Shown here one piece after another: positions 9,497-18,803 of a stretch of DNA of 64,000 bases. Where the stretch lies: contig NZ_CP007446.1 in NCBI RefSeq assembly GCF_000600005.1, positions 1,514,894 through 1,578,893 of the forward strand. The letters are read 5' to 3'. The notes under the pieces are model-generated. The model made no database searches. It saw nothing but the letters and a program-made list of their open reading frames with translations, and was not told where the DNA came from. Both the position numbers and the translations under genes were made by a program. This stretch comes from Snodgrassella alvi wkB2 (lineage in GTDB: Bacteria > Pseudomonadota > Gammaproteobacteria > Burkholderiales > Neisseriaceae). Each line of letters begins with the position of its first letter. Within the stretch, counting starts at the first letter, position 1.

Positions 9497-9748
9497 ATGA
9501 GTACCATTGAGCAGCGAATAGAGTTTCTGGAAGAAAGCAACGAGGCTCTGATGATGCAAAACCGAGTGCTGGCCACCGCAATTAAAGGTCTGCTGCGTGC
9601 GCTGCCTGCAGACATAGCTGAGTTGGCTACTGAATCCATACGCGCGGCTTTTGATAATGAAATTGCGGAATTACAGTATGAGGAAAATCCGCAAGTAGAA
9701 TTATTTCACGATGCCACTTATACTTTTTTTCACGAACGTGAACATTAA
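9497..9748 (+). CDS. Small coiled-coil protein of unknown function
   Basis: 83 residues. The N-terminus (STIEQRIEFLEESNEALMMQ) has heptad spacing like SlyX-type coiled coils, but the rest does not match SlyX. The central part is Ala- and Leu-rich and the C-terminus is acidic. A clear AGGAAT ribosome-binding site stands 8 nt before the ATG, which supports expression. It is divergent from the gene at 8419 across about 100 bp. It is followed by a strong hairpin terminator. Function unknown. Confidence 0.75.
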   Translation: MSTIEQRIEFLEESNEALMMQNRVLATAIKGLLRALPADIAELATESIRAAFDNEIAELQYEENPQVELFHDATYTFFHEREH

Positions 9749-9751
9749 ACC

Positions 9752-9789
9752 TAAACAGGCTGGCAATAATATAATTGCCAGCCTGTTTA
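9752..9789. terminator. Bidirectional intrinsic terminator
   Basis: 16-bp stem (9752-9767 with 9774-9789) containing AACAGGCTGGCAAT and its complement, 6-nt loop, between convergent genes. Confidence 0.85.
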
Positions 9790-9825
9790 ATTAGATAGAT
9801 TCAGATAAAATAAATTATTATTTTC

Positions 9826-11481
9826 TTACATCTCTGCATAATTGGGCCCGCATCCACCCTCAGGACAAACCCAGTTAATATTCTGCTCAGGGTCTTTAAT
9901 ATCACAGGTTTTGCAATGCACGCAGTTTTGCGCATTGATCTGTAAATGCGGTTCACCGGCCTGATCTACAATTTCATAAACACCAGCCGGACAATAGCGT
10001 GTTTCCGGACTGGCATATTCACGATAATTAACGGATATTGCCAGCTCAGGATTATTCAATTTTAAATGTACGGGCTGATTCTCATCATGGCTGATACTGG
10101 CAAGATAAACACTACTCGTACGATCAAAGGTTAATTTACCATCGGCTTTGGGATAATCAATAGGCCGGCATGCTTGCGCTTTGCGTAAAGATGCATAATC
10201 CGGACTTTGATAACGTAGCGTCCACGGTGCCTTACCTCTGAAAATATATTCTTCAAGTCCGCTATAGGCCAGACCGCCAAACAGCCCCCATTTAAATGAC
10301 GGCCGGATGTTTCGTACTTTATGTAACTCATGATACAGCCAGCTGTTTCGAAACAATTCACTATATTTCACTGCTTCAGTATTACTATCATCACTGACAT
10401 GTTCCTCTTTTAATACCTCAGCAATAGCCTCTGCAGCCAGCATACCTGACTTCATTGCCGCATGAATGCCTTTGATTCGGGGAACATTCAGAAAACCGGC
10501 AGTATCACCGACAAGCACGCCACCAGGAAAAGTCAGTTTAGGCAAACTTTGCAATCCACCTTCGCTTAATGCACGTGCCCCATAAGCAATACGGGTACCA
10601 CCCTCAAGCACCTCCCGGATAGCCGGATGGGTTTTATAGCGCTGCATTTCAGAAAATGGTGACATATACGGATTCTGATAATCCAGTCCAACCACAAACC
10701 CGACAGCAACTTTGTTATCATTTAAGTGATAAAGAAATGAACCACCATAAGTTTTCCGGTCAAGCGGCCAGCCAATTGAATGAATGACGGTGCCCGGTTT
10801 GGATTTTTCCGGGGCAATAGACCACAATTCTTTGATACCAATTCCATAAGTCTGATTCTGACAATCTTTATCCAGCTGAAACTGCCGGATTAAAGTTTTG
10901 GTAAGCGAGCCTCGACATCCTTCAGCAAATATAGTTTGTTTTGCCAGTAACGCCATACCCTGCTGATAATTACTTCCCGGTTGTCCGTCTTTATTCAGTC
11001 CCATATCACCGGTAGCAATTCCACGTACGGAACCATCAGGATGATAAAGAACTTCTGCAGCTGCAAAACCGGGATAAATCTCTACTCCCATTTCCTCAGC
11101 CTGCTGTGCCAGCCAGCGACAAAACAACCCCAGACTAATAATATAATTACCATGATTATTAAAGCTGGACGGAGTAAGTAAACGATAAGCTTTTTTTTCA
11201 GTCAGAAACAGCAGCCGGTCTTCTTTAACTGCACAGGTTAAAGGTGCGCCTTTTTCTTGCCAGTTTTCAATCAGTTCAGATAATGAACGCGGATCAATGA
11301 CGGCTCCTGAAAGAATATGCGCCCCCACTTCAGAACCTTTATCGACAATGCATACACTAATGTCACGTTGCTCTTTAGCTGCAAGTTGTTTTAATCGTAT
11401 GGAAGCAGCTAATCCAGACGGTCCAGCACCAACAATCACAACATCATAATGCATGCTTTCACGTTCTATGGATTCTGTCAT
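9826..11481 (-). CDS. Electron transfer flavoprotein-ubiquinone oxidoreductase
   Basis: Passes electrons from ETF (fed by acyl-CoA and other dehydrogenases) to the ubiquinone pool; membrane-associated flavoprotein. The N-terminal FAD-binding motif is VVIVGAGPSGLAAS. The central region has the ETF-QO pattern SEGGLQSLPKLTFPGG and GDTAGFLNVPRIKGIH. The C-terminus carries the 4Fe-4S ferredoxin-like domain with CVHCKTCDIKDP and a final Cys in WVCPEGGCGP. The frame opens at 11505, but the ATG at 11481 has an AGGAAA site 6 nt upstream and gives 551 residues, so I chose it. No etfAB genes adjoin it. Confidence 0.93.
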   Translation of the reverse strand: MTESIERESMHYDVVIVGAGPSGLAASIRLKQLAAKEQRDISVCIVDKGSEVGAHILSGAVIDPRSLSELIENWQEKGAPLTCAVKEDRLLFLTEKKAYRLLTPSSFNNHGNYIISLGLFCRWLAQQAEEMGVEIYPGFAAAEVLYHPDGSVRGIATGDMGLNKDGQPGSNYQQGMALLAKQTIFAEGCRGSLTKTLIRQFQLDKDCQNQTYGIGIKELWSIAPEKSKPGTVIHSIGWPLDRKTYGGSFLYHLNDNKVAVGFVVGLDYQNPYMSPFSEMQRYKTHPAIREVLEGGTRIAYGARALSEGGLQSLPKLTFPGGVLVGDTAGFLNVPRIKGIHAAMKSGMLAAEAIAEVLKEEHVSDDSNTEAVKYSELFRNSWLYHELHKVRNIRPSFKWGLFGGLAYSGLEEYIFRGKAPWTLRYQSPDYASLRKAQACRPIDYPKADGKLTFDRTSSVYLASISHDENQPVHLKLNNPELAISVNYREYASPETRYCPAGVYEIVDQAGEPHLQINAQNCVHCKTCDIKDPEQNINWVCPEGGCGPNYAEM

Positions 11482-11505
11482 GGTCGATTTCCTGCATTGA
11501 AACAA

Positions 11506-12548
11506 TAATAACTAAATCTACGGCAGACATAAACAATATATATATACCGTATAATAAAAACTGGCATTATATCGAACAATGACTAGATATATCGACTACA
11601 CTGATTAACGAATTTATATATTAATTTAGTAATCAAGCAGATAAAATATTATATATAGAATTAATTTCGAACATTTTTAATCAAATAATAAATATTGATG
11701 AAAGCAGGTAAATTAAACTTACCCGTAATTACCACTATCTTATAAAAGTATTTAATGTAAATTTTGTTGATTTGGAAGCCGTTTTTCACTCTACTTAAAA
11801 AAGTTTAAACGACTTGCATCATTGCTAACTATTAATACTTCACAATAAAAACCGTAAAAACTATAAATATAACAGCAAGAAATTAATCAGCCCTTCAAGC
11901 CTTCAAGAAAGAAACAAAATATATCTGTTATCAGATATGCTCTTCAACAATCTATGTAAATTATCCATCGTAGAATTACAGTCACAACGATATTAATAAT
12001 TTATATTTAAATAAAAAATATAAATATTATATAGTTATGTATAAATTAAACCCATCAGTAAAATATAGCTGATTTTTTCTATTACTTTTCATCAAATATC
12101 ACCACTGTTAGTAAACGCTAATCGGATATTGAGTATATAAAACAACAAACATGTAAATTTGTTGTAAAAAAGCAACTTTTTCGATTACTAATAATTTAAT
12201 CACATAATTACTTTTTAATAATAATATTGTTGCTTAATATTTATTTTTATTAAAATTTATCAATACTTTATATTTTAAATTACAACACCTTTCTATGGGC
12301 GCGAGTAGAAGTAAATACACTATCAATCCATGTTTTCGACTATATAGACTATATACATGTATCAAAGAAACTACTTATTTAACGAAAATACACACTTGGC
12401 TGATTGCATTAGTTTGCAAGGCGGGGCATAATTCGCTTTGCACAAGTTATGCGCACTATAGCTATTTATTGACGAATGATATAGTGTGCAAAAACTGGAT
12501 TTCCATCACTAAAGTAATACTTTTTGATACAAGTTAAGGTACATAATC
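11506..12548. other. 1-kb AT-rich intergenic region with a structured 3' end
   Basis: No credible gene. The first 790 bp are extremely AT-rich. From about 12400 base composition rises and an imperfect 10-bp hairpin (12451-12460 with 12480-12489, one G-T pair) lies 60 bp before the lipoprotein gene. This part could be the structured 5' leader of that gene or an unannotated small RNA. An 80-codon frame at 12295-12537 lacks a ribosome-binding site and any family resemblance. Confidence 0.5.
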
Positions 12549-12764
12549 ATGAAAAAATCTTTATTAGTTGCTGCAGCTCTGATGTCTTTGTTCTTGGCTG
12601 CCTGCAATGATAAAAATGAAACTCCAGCTGCGTCTGCTGCATCTGAAGTTTCTGCTCCTGCTACAGCTTCTGAAGCAGCTCCGGCTTCTGAACCTGCTCC
12701 AGCTCCGGCATCTGAAGTTTCTGCTCCTGCTGTAGCTTCTGAAGCTTCTGCTGCTTCTAACTAA
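12549..12764 (+). CDS. Small Ala/Ser/Pro/Glu-rich lipoprotein
   Basis: 71-residue precursor. The signal peptide MKKSLLVAAALMSLFL is followed by lipobox LAAC (lipidated Cys19). The mature part is a low-complexity tail built from repeats of (P/A)ASEV-SAPA-type words, probably an extended linker in the periplasm or at the surface. AAGG lies 12 nt before the ATG. It has its own long AT-rich upstream region and a strong terminator, so it is a single-gene, possibly highly expressed unit. Function unknown. Confidence 0.82.
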   Translation: MKKSLLVAAALMSLFLAACNDKNETPAASAASEVSAPATASEAAPASEPAPAPASEVSAPAVASEASAASN

Positions 12765-12776
12765 GCACAAGAAATC

Positions 12777-12808
12777 AAAAAAGCCAGACTGGAAAGTCTG
12801 GCTTTTTT
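12777..12808 (+). terminator. Strong intrinsic terminator after lipoprotein gene
   Basis: 14-bp stem (12777-12790 with 12795-12808) with a GGAA tetraloop and a six-T tail. The A run at its left foot makes it bidirectional in principle. Confidence 0.93.
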
Positions 12809-12873
12809 GTTGCTTAATCGTATCGAGTAATATAATAAAGTTATTCAAGCAACCTGTATTGATTAAAATTTTT

Positions 12874-13428
12874 TTACAGTTTGCCTCTGAAACTCATCAT
12901 CAAATATAACAACTGTTCAAATAAACAGAAAAATAATACAGTTCGTACACTCCAGAGAGGTTTTTCAGTTTCTGTACTGCGTAAAAATAGCAGAAGCATT
13001 ATTATCCACTGACTTCCTATCCAGAAAACCGGTTGCCAGACAAACATCTGGAATAAAGTGACCAGTAATGGAATTTGCAGGATAACATTTTTCACTAAGC
13101 ATAATACCAAAACCAAACAAACAACCAAGGCACTAAACTGCAACCAGCCACCATACAGCAACGCAGTTAAATATGCACTTTGTTTCAGCTGATCGCGCCG
13201 ATGCAGAGCAAAACATGAACCGAGTAAGATATACACTGGCATCAAATACAGATTTAGTGGCTTAAATAAATCAGCAATACCCGGTAATATCAGGCTACTC
13301 ATTGCGGCCAGAATTATCCAGAGTACCAGTGAAACAACCAGCCAGCCATAAATACGGTATTTATAGCATTGCCAGACAAATACTCCTGTATATACCAATA
13401 CAACTGCATAACTGATTAGCGTACCCAT
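12874..13428 (-). CDS. Multi-spanning membrane protein of unknown function
   Basis: 184 residues with about six hydrophobic segments and few charges, so an inner-membrane protein. Its ATG overlaps the DUF484 stop codon by one base (TAATG), which shows translational coupling in the dapF-DUF484 operon. In E. coli the equivalent position after DUF484 holds xerC; here it is this membrane protein. I recognise no family. Confidence 0.75.
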   Translation of the reverse strand: MGTLISYAVVLVYTGVFVWQCYKYRIYGWLVVSLVLWIILAAMSSLILPGIADLFKPLNLYLMPVYILLGSCFALHRRDQLKQSAYLTALLYGGWLQFSALVVCLVLVLCLVKNVILQIPLLVTLFQMFVWQPVFWIGSQWIIMLLLFLRSTETEKPLWSVRTVLFFCLFEQLLYLMMSFRGKL

Positions 13429-14081
13429 TAACGCACCAGTTTCAGCAAACGTGCAAGCACAGCCGCCATATTATCAGCTATAGCTGCGACCCATTCAGTA
13501 GACATATCAGGGGAAAAATGTGCTTCATCTTCATGCCCAATTACCAGAATAGCCAGCGTCTGTTCTTTCCAGCGTAAAGGTAATTGCAAAAAGCTTTCCA
13601 GTCGCGGTTGTTCAGGCAATAATTCCAGTAAAGCAGCAACTGGTAAAGCGCCACAAACAGGAGAAGTTAATTTTTTACTAATAACTTTAAATTTCTCATT
13701 CACATGTAAATTTACAGGTACACGAACATTTTTAGGAATATCCGCAGTGATGATTAGTGCATGATAAGGTAAAGTAAATTCATTGTTTAATCCATCGCTG
13801 ATGGCTCGCTGCCATTGTGCCAGTGTATTGACGATAAGCAGACGCTGAGTAAACGCCATAAATTTGGCCATTAATGTATGGTTAGCATTAGCATCGCCCA
13901 GCATTTGAATAAGCTGTGAGGCCATTTTTTCAGTTTTTTGCTGCATTACCTGCATTTTGCCCTGTTGAAATGACAATATTTTGCTTTCAATCGGGCGCAG
14001 ATTAAATTCAGCAGCATGTTCGTATAACCACTGTGGCTGTGCATGTAAAAATTTTAGTACTTCAGCTTCCTTAATACTCAT
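13428..14081 (-). CDS. DUF484 family protein
   Basis: 217 residues, with the typical DUF484 N-terminus ([22 protein letters not shown]) and a GAF-like C-terminal part ([19 protein letters not shown]). The function of the family is not established; it is known for sitting between dapF and xerC. It overlaps the end of dapF by four bases (ATGA) and the following membrane-protein gene by one, so all three are co-translated. Confidence 0.88.
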   Translation of the reverse strand: MSIKEAEVLKFLHAQPQWLYEHAAEFNLRPIESKILSFQQGKMQVMQQKTEKMASQLIQMLGDANANHTLMAKFMAFTQRLLIVNTLAQWQRAISDGLNNEFTLPYHALIITADIPKNVRVPVNLHVNEKFKVISKKLTSPVCGALPVAALLELLPEQPRLESFLQLPLRWKEQTLAILVIGHEDEAHFSPDMSTEWVAAIADNMAAVLARLLKLVR

Positions 14082-14935
14082 AAGTAATTTATCTCTCCTT
14101 CAAATACAGTCTCTGCCGGCCCGGTCATCCAGACATGCGCATCAGGTTTCTGCTGCCAGCTTATTGATAGCTGCCCGCCGGGTAAATTCACCTGTACCGG
14201 TTTATCATCACCCAGTAAGCCAAGACTGATTCCGGCTACAACCGCAGCACAGGCACCGGTACCGCATGCCTGTGTTTCTCCGACACCTCGTTCAAACACA
14301 CGCAAATAAATCTCTCGTGGCTCTTTTATCTGCATAAATCCGACATTAACCCGCTGAGGAAACTGTCTGTGACTTTCAATGGCTGCACCAAGCCGGTGCA
14401 CGGGCGCATGATTAATATCTTCTACAACCACCACTGCATGCGGATTACCCATATTGATACAGGTCACACTAACGGTATCAGCTCCGACAACCAGTTCATG
14501 GCTGATACTCTTGGCATCATTTTCATCAATAGCTGCAAACGGAATCTGTTCTGGTGCAAACAATGGTATACCCATATCCACTGTTACCAGCCCATCTTCA
14601 TTCAATCGCGGCACAATTATTCCGCCGGCAGTTTCTACCACAATCTGTTTTTTGCTGGTTAATCCTTTATCATAAACAAAACGGGCGAAGCAGCGTGCAC
14701 CATTACCACATTGCTCTACTTCGGAGCCATCTGCATTAAAAATACGATAACGAAAATCAGCGTTCGGTGTCTGCGGTGCTTCAATCAGCAGAAGCTGATC
14801 AAATCCCACCCCTGTATGGCGCTGAGCCCAGGCAGCGATTGGAGCTGTATCCGGATAAAATTTCTGGCTAATTCCGTCTATCACCATGAAATCATTACCC
14901 AAACCATGCATTTTAGTAAATTTTAGTTTAGTCAT
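14078..14935 (-). CDS. dapF: Diaminopimelate epimerase
   Basis: Converts LL- to meso-diaminopimelate for lysine and peptidoglycan synthesis. 285 residues. The catalytic Cys pair is visible: Cys76 in EQCGNGARC and the second near residue 224 in [12 protein letters not shown]. The N-terminal [15 protein letters not shown] is the family start. The Shine-Dalgarno is weak. First gene of the dapF-DUF484-membrane protein operon. Confidence 0.96.
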   Translation of the reverse strand: MTKLKFTKMHGLGNDFMVIDGISQKFYPDTAPIAAWAQRHTGVGFDQLLLIEAPQTPNADFRYRIFNADGSEVEQCGNGARCFARFVYDKGLTSKKQIVVETAGGIIVPRLNEDGLVTVDMGIPLFAPEQIPFAAIDENDAKSISHELVVGADTVSVTCINMGNPHAVVVVEDINHAPVHRLGAAIESHRQFPQRVNVGFMQIKEPREIYLRVFERGVGETQACGTGACAAVVAGISLGLLGDDKPVQVNLPGGQLSISWQQKPDAHVWMTGPAETVFEGEINYL

Positions 14936-15229
14936 ATGCCATTCAGTCTGTCATCACAACTGGTTTAAGCAGCTATGATACCGATTTATCACCGTAACGA
15001 TAAGTTCTGCACTGAACTAATTAGCAAATATCTTTATCCGGAAAAAATACAATTATCTTGAAAACAGGCGTTACTGATCACTAAACCAGCTATTTTATTT
15101 ACAATTAACCTGAATAGCCCGATTATTTTGCCGGCAAGAGAAAACAGCAGCAAAAGATTTTGGTAATTTATCAAACAGAACCTATTCAGATAAATAAATC
15201 TGTTTATATAAATTATGCTGAAAAACTGA

Positions 15230-16147
15230 TTATTTTATTTGTTTACTGAAATAATCAATAAAAACCCGTAGTTTTGCCGAATTTTTATTGCTTTGCGGAT
15301 AAAGAAAACAAAACTCCCATTGATTATCCTGAGAACATTCCGGTAATATTTCGACCAGCTTGCCGGATTGTAACTCTTCCTGAACAGCAAATCGAAAAAG
15401 CTGAACAATACCATTGCCATTAATGGCCAGAAATTTTGTTGCCAGCATACTGTCAAATACGTGTATCTGTTCAGTTCCATTATTGTATGTTGTGCTTTTA
15501 TCTATATATTTCCATGAAAATTTTTTATTATTCTGGCTGATACTGAAATTGATACACTTATGATTTTGAATATCAGCCGGTTCATATATTATATTATTCT
15601 CAGACAAATATTCAGGACTGGCAAACAAACCGGATGTAGCACAATATAGTTTCCTTTTAACTAAAAATGGTTCCAGTCTGGTATCCGACTGAATCAGTCT
15701 TACAGCAACATCATAAGTTTCCGTTACAAAGTCAATATTGCGGTTAGTTACATGAAAGTCAAGCTTAAGCTGCGGATACTGTGCACAAAAGCATTTTACA
15801 TAGGGTATTATTTTATAATTAAAAAAAGTTTCCGGAACACTTATTTTCAATCTACCGGAAATTGCCTCTTTGTTTACTTTCAGTGCCTTTTCGGTACTGA
15901 TTAATGACTCCAGAACTTCAGTACATTTTGTATAATAAATTCGTCCTTCTGGCGTTAATTTTGTTTTACGGGTATTGCGACTAAATAATTCAACCCCTAT
16001 TCTTTCCTCAAGACGCTTAATTGAACGACTGACTGCTGCCGGTGTAATATTCAGATATTGTGCTGCTGTAGAAAAATTTTCATTTTCAGCAGCCGTCAAA
16101 AATAATTCAAGACTAGCTATATGCATGCTTTTTAAACGTTTTTTCAT
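15230..16147 (-). CDS. LysR family transcriptional regulator
   Basis: 305 residues. The N-terminal winged helix-turn-helix is complete (LELFLTAAENENFSTAAQYLNITPAAVSRSIKRLEERIG, about residues 12-50). The following LFSRNTRKTKLTPEG is the family wing. The remainder is the periplasmic-binding-protein-like co-inducer domain. It lies 27 bp downstream of the EamA transporter on the same strand, so the two are probably co-transcribed and the regulator may control that transporter. The inducer is unknown. Confidence 0.9.
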   Translation of the reverse strand: MKKRLKSMHIASLELFLTAAENENFSTAAQYLNITPAAVSRSIKRLEERIGVELFSRNTRKTKLTPEGRIYYTKCTEVLESLISTEKALKVNKEAISGRLKISVPETFFNYKIIPYVKCFCAQYPQLKLDFHVTNRNIDFVTETYDVAVRLIQSDTRLEPFLVKRKLYCATSGLFASPEYLSENNIIYEPADIQNHKCINFSISQNNKKFSWKYIDKSTTYNNGTEQIHVFDSMLATKFLAINGNGIVQLFRFAVQEELQSGKLVEILPECSQDNQWEFCFLYPQSNKNSAKLRVFIDYFSKQIK

Positions 16148-16174
16148 TATGATAATGTTTTAAGTCATTTGAAT

Positions 16175-17107
16175 CTAATCATTAGTCTGTTGATTATTTC
16201 GCATACAAATATTATTCAGCATCAACGCGACCAAAGTTATAGCCATACCGCACATTTCTACTGCAGAAATTTTATGTCCCTGAAAAATACCGATAACAGA
16301 TGAAATAACCGGTACCAGATTAACAAACAAAATACCATTAACTGCACCCAGACCTTTAATACCGGCATTCCAGCTAATGATAACCAGCGCAGTGATAATC
16401 AGTATAAAAATATCCAGTCCGCTTGCTAATATGGCTTTCATTTCCGGTCTGCCGGCATATCCCAGCAAAGTCGCAATCATAGTTATTGCTATGATAGTTA
16501 ACATTCCTAATGAAGAGTTCAGAGCAGTTACACGCAATGCACTCCAATCATATTTTGAAATCATCGTATTGGCAAAATAAGTATATATTACCCAGCAAAC
16601 AGTTGCTGTGAGTAATAATATGTCGCCGATTAAACTTGATGAGGCAAGTAAATGATTAAAATTTCCATCGGTAATCACCAGAACAATGCCAGTAAAAGCC
16701 AATAGCATGCAGATGATTGTGCGAAAATCCGGCAAAATGCGATGAATTATTGAAAATAAAATCAGGGATAATAAAGGCATTAAAGCCAGAATAATGGTTG
16801 CATGTTCGGCTGATGAGAATCCTATACCGATAAATGTAAAAAAATTCAATCCGGCAAAACCGACGCTACCGAAAAACCAAAGCTGCAAAGTTTTATTTTC
16901 TGTCCGAAAACTTTGTTTTCCTTCCTGAATAATTAATACCAGACTAACCAGCAGGGCACCAGGAACATAGCGAATACAGGTAAGATAATAACCATCAATA
17001 CCAGAAGAAACAGCATGTTTTGAGGCAGGATACATAATTCCCCAGCCTGCAACCGTGATTAATAAATATAAAATACTTTTATAATTTTGCTGCTGACTGA
17101 CTTTCAT
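16175..17107 (-). CDS. DMT superfamily (EamA/RhaT-type) transporter
   Basis: 310 residues with ten predicted membrane helices in two EamA repeats. Repeat one begins LYLLITVAGWGIMYPASKHA; repeat two begins LLLTATVCWVIYTYFANTMI. Such proteins export amino acids or other metabolites; the substrate cannot be read from the sequence. The upstream 100 bp hold paired AATAAC-N-GTTATT palindromes (17184-17218), possible operator sites. The LysR gene follows directly. Confidence 0.88.
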   Translation of the reverse strand: MKVSQQQNYKSILYLLITVAGWGIMYPASKHAVSSGIDGYYLTCIRYVPGALLVSLVLIIQEGKQSFRTENKTLQLWFFGSVGFAGLNFFTFIGIGFSSAEHATIILALMPLLSLILFSIIHRILPDFRTIICMLLAFTGIVLVITDGNFNHLLASSSLIGDILLLTATVCWVIYTYFANTMISKYDWSALRVTALNSSLGMLTIIAITMIATLLGYAGRPEMKAILASGLDIFILIITALVIISWNAGIKGLGAVNGILFVNLVPVISSVIGIFQGHKISAVEMCGMAITLVALMLNNICMRNNQQTND

Positions 17108-17183
17108 ATCATTAAACCTGATTCAGTATTAAATTTTTTATTTTTATAGCAGTTCTCAGGTAAAAGTGCATTACAGCAGCCGG

Positions 17184-17218
17184 AATAACAGTTATTACAT
17201 CAGGTAATAACTGTTATT
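17184..17218. promoter_or_regulatory. Two phased AATAAC-N-GTTATT palindromes (nested inverted repeat)
   Basis: 17184-17196 and 17206-17218 are each a 13-bp palindrome with a single central base. Their centres are 22 bp apart (about two helical turns), and together they form a 15-bp stem with a 5-nt loop. They are 77-111 bp upstream of the EamA start and 54 bp after the AEC gene. They could be a double operator for a dimeric regulator or a terminator of the AEC gene. Confidence 0.5.
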
Positions 17219-17271
17219 AAATACAGAGATATCTCAACCAGAAGCATTTGTAAGAATTTTATTTATATTAT

Positions 17272-18198
17272 TTATAAATGCATAACCGGAGGCTGAACCA
17301 GCATCAGAACAACAGGCAAAGTAATTAAACTTAAAACCGTGCTGATAAAGGTGGCTGTAGATACAAGCTGTGGTCTGGTATTGAACTGGACAGCCAGTAA
17401 TGTAGTGTTAGCCGCGGTAGGCATTGCCGCCAGCACTATAAGCACTTTTTTAGCCATCAGATCTATTGGCATAAAATATACGAGCAGCATTGCCCATAGT
17501 GGTGAAATCAGTAATCGGATAACCAGCGCAAAACTGATTTTGGCTGCTTCAATCTGCCTGATATGCAATGTAGCCAGCTGCATGCCCAGAATCAGCATAA
17601 TTACCGGAATAGATGAATCCCCGATCATGCCCACTGCCAGCATAATTTCCTTACTTAAAGGAATATGCAGTAATTGAAATATTAATCCGAACAATGCGCC
17701 ATAAATAATCGGCATTCTTAAGACTTTTTTCAGTACGGTATTCTGGCTAATACCATCAACATCACTACTGCCTTTAGCAGCATAATAAGTGCCGATGGTG
17801 CTCATAATAAATTGCTGTAATACCATCAGAATAACAGCAATATCAAAACCGGCACTACCAAAAAATACCAGAATTACCGGAGTGCCATAATTACCGTTAT
17901 TCATAAAGCATGAAGCCAGAATCAGAGCACAATTATCCTGATTTTTATAATGACAAAATGCCGACCAGAGATAAACCAGTATAATCAGTCCGACAGACAA
18001 TGCCAGAACATAAAAAGCATAATAAACATAAGCACTAGTTAGCGGGTGATTATAGAAAGTTTTGAAAGCCAGAAAGGGAGACAGAATATACAAAGACATT
18101 TTTGATAAACCAGCAATATCAAATTTCAATGTCTTCTGAGCGATAAAACCAGTGACGAAAATACCAAACACCGGTAATAAAATCAGCAAAAAATGCAT
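17272..18198 (-). CDS. AEC family transporter (auxin efflux carrier-like)
   Basis: 308 residues with about ten helices in two inverted halves; the N-terminus (LILLPVFGIFVTGFIAQKT) and the central FMNNGNYGTPVILVFFG are characteristic of bacterial AEC proteins. Bacterial members carry small carboxylates such as malate. A very good AAGGAAAGG site precedes the ATG. It lies upstream of the EamA/LysR pair on the same strand, with a palindromic element between. Confidence 0.88.
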   Translation of the reverse strand: MHFLLILLPVFGIFVTGFIAQKTLKFDIAGLSKMSLYILSPFLAFKTFYNHPLTSAYVYYAFYVLALSVGLIILVYLWSAFCHYKNQDNCALILASCFMNNGNYGTPVILVFFGSAGFDIAVILMVLQQFIMSTIGTYYAAKGSSDVDGISQNTVLKKVLRMPIIYGALFGLIFQLLHIPLSKEIMLAVGMIGDSSIPVIMLILGMQLATLHIRQIEAAKISFALVIRLLISPLWAMLLVYFMPIDLMAKKVLIVLAAMPTAANTTLLAVQFNTRPQLVSTATFISTVLSLITLPVVLMLVQPPVMHL

Positions 18199-18345
18199 TG
18201 TCTGCCCTTTCCTTCTCAGTATATCTGCCAGATATGTATATATTCTGCTATATGAAGAAAATGTAAATAGTTTGGCAATATTTTTCAGAATCGGGCTGTC
18301 ATTATTATGTAATTATTCTGCCCTGATCCTAAATTTAATTATGAC

Positions 18346-18753
18346 TTAAAACCAGTTTACAAAATAGTCGCGCCACAATGCCATTGACCATAATATAGCC
18401 AGCAATAGCATGGTTAACAATTGAGCTGCTGAAGCCGTATCTTTGGCTCGCTTTGCCAGAGGATGCTTTTCTAGCGAAGTGTGATCTACTGCAGCTTCAA
18501 TAGCAGTATTAAATAATTCCACAATCCAGCTTAAAAACGATGCCATGATTAATACCATTCGTGTCAGGCTACCAAAATCCAGTACAAATACAAGTACAAT
18601 CAATACACTATTTAATGCCAGCAGCTGGCGAAAAGCCGATTCACTGCAAGCTGCCTTCAAACCCGCCAGAGAATAACCATAGGCATTGAATATACGGCGT
18701 AAGCCCTTTTTACCTTTAATCGATGTTGCAAACGATTGATTATTTTCAGGCAT
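18346..18753 (-). CDS. dgkA: Diacylglycerol kinase
   Basis: 135-residue integral membrane enzyme that phosphorylates diacylglycerol for recycling into phospholipid. Three hydrophobic helices and the active-site helix IVELFNTAIEAAVDHTS (near residues 70-86) match DgkA (family form: ExxNSAIExVVD). The N-terminal amphipathic helix includes RRIFNAYGYSLAGLKAA. It starts 50 bp after gshB on the same strand. Confidence 0.93.
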   Translation of the reverse strand: MPENNQSFATSIKGKKGLRRIFNAYGYSLAGLKAACSESAFRQLLALNSVLIVLVFVLDFGSLTRMVLIMASFLSWIVELFNTAIEAAVDHTSLEKHPLAKRAKDTASAAQLLTMLLLAILWSMALWRDYFVNWF

Positions 18754-18803
18754 GATCAGATATTATCCTAGTTATATTGAATTTTTAATTGAGTTTTTAA
18801 GTA

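Noticed and set aside
12295-12537. 80-codon open frame in the AT-rich gap
   Set aside because: No ribosome-binding site, no family resemblance and atypical composition; it overlaps a hairpin-rich leader region.
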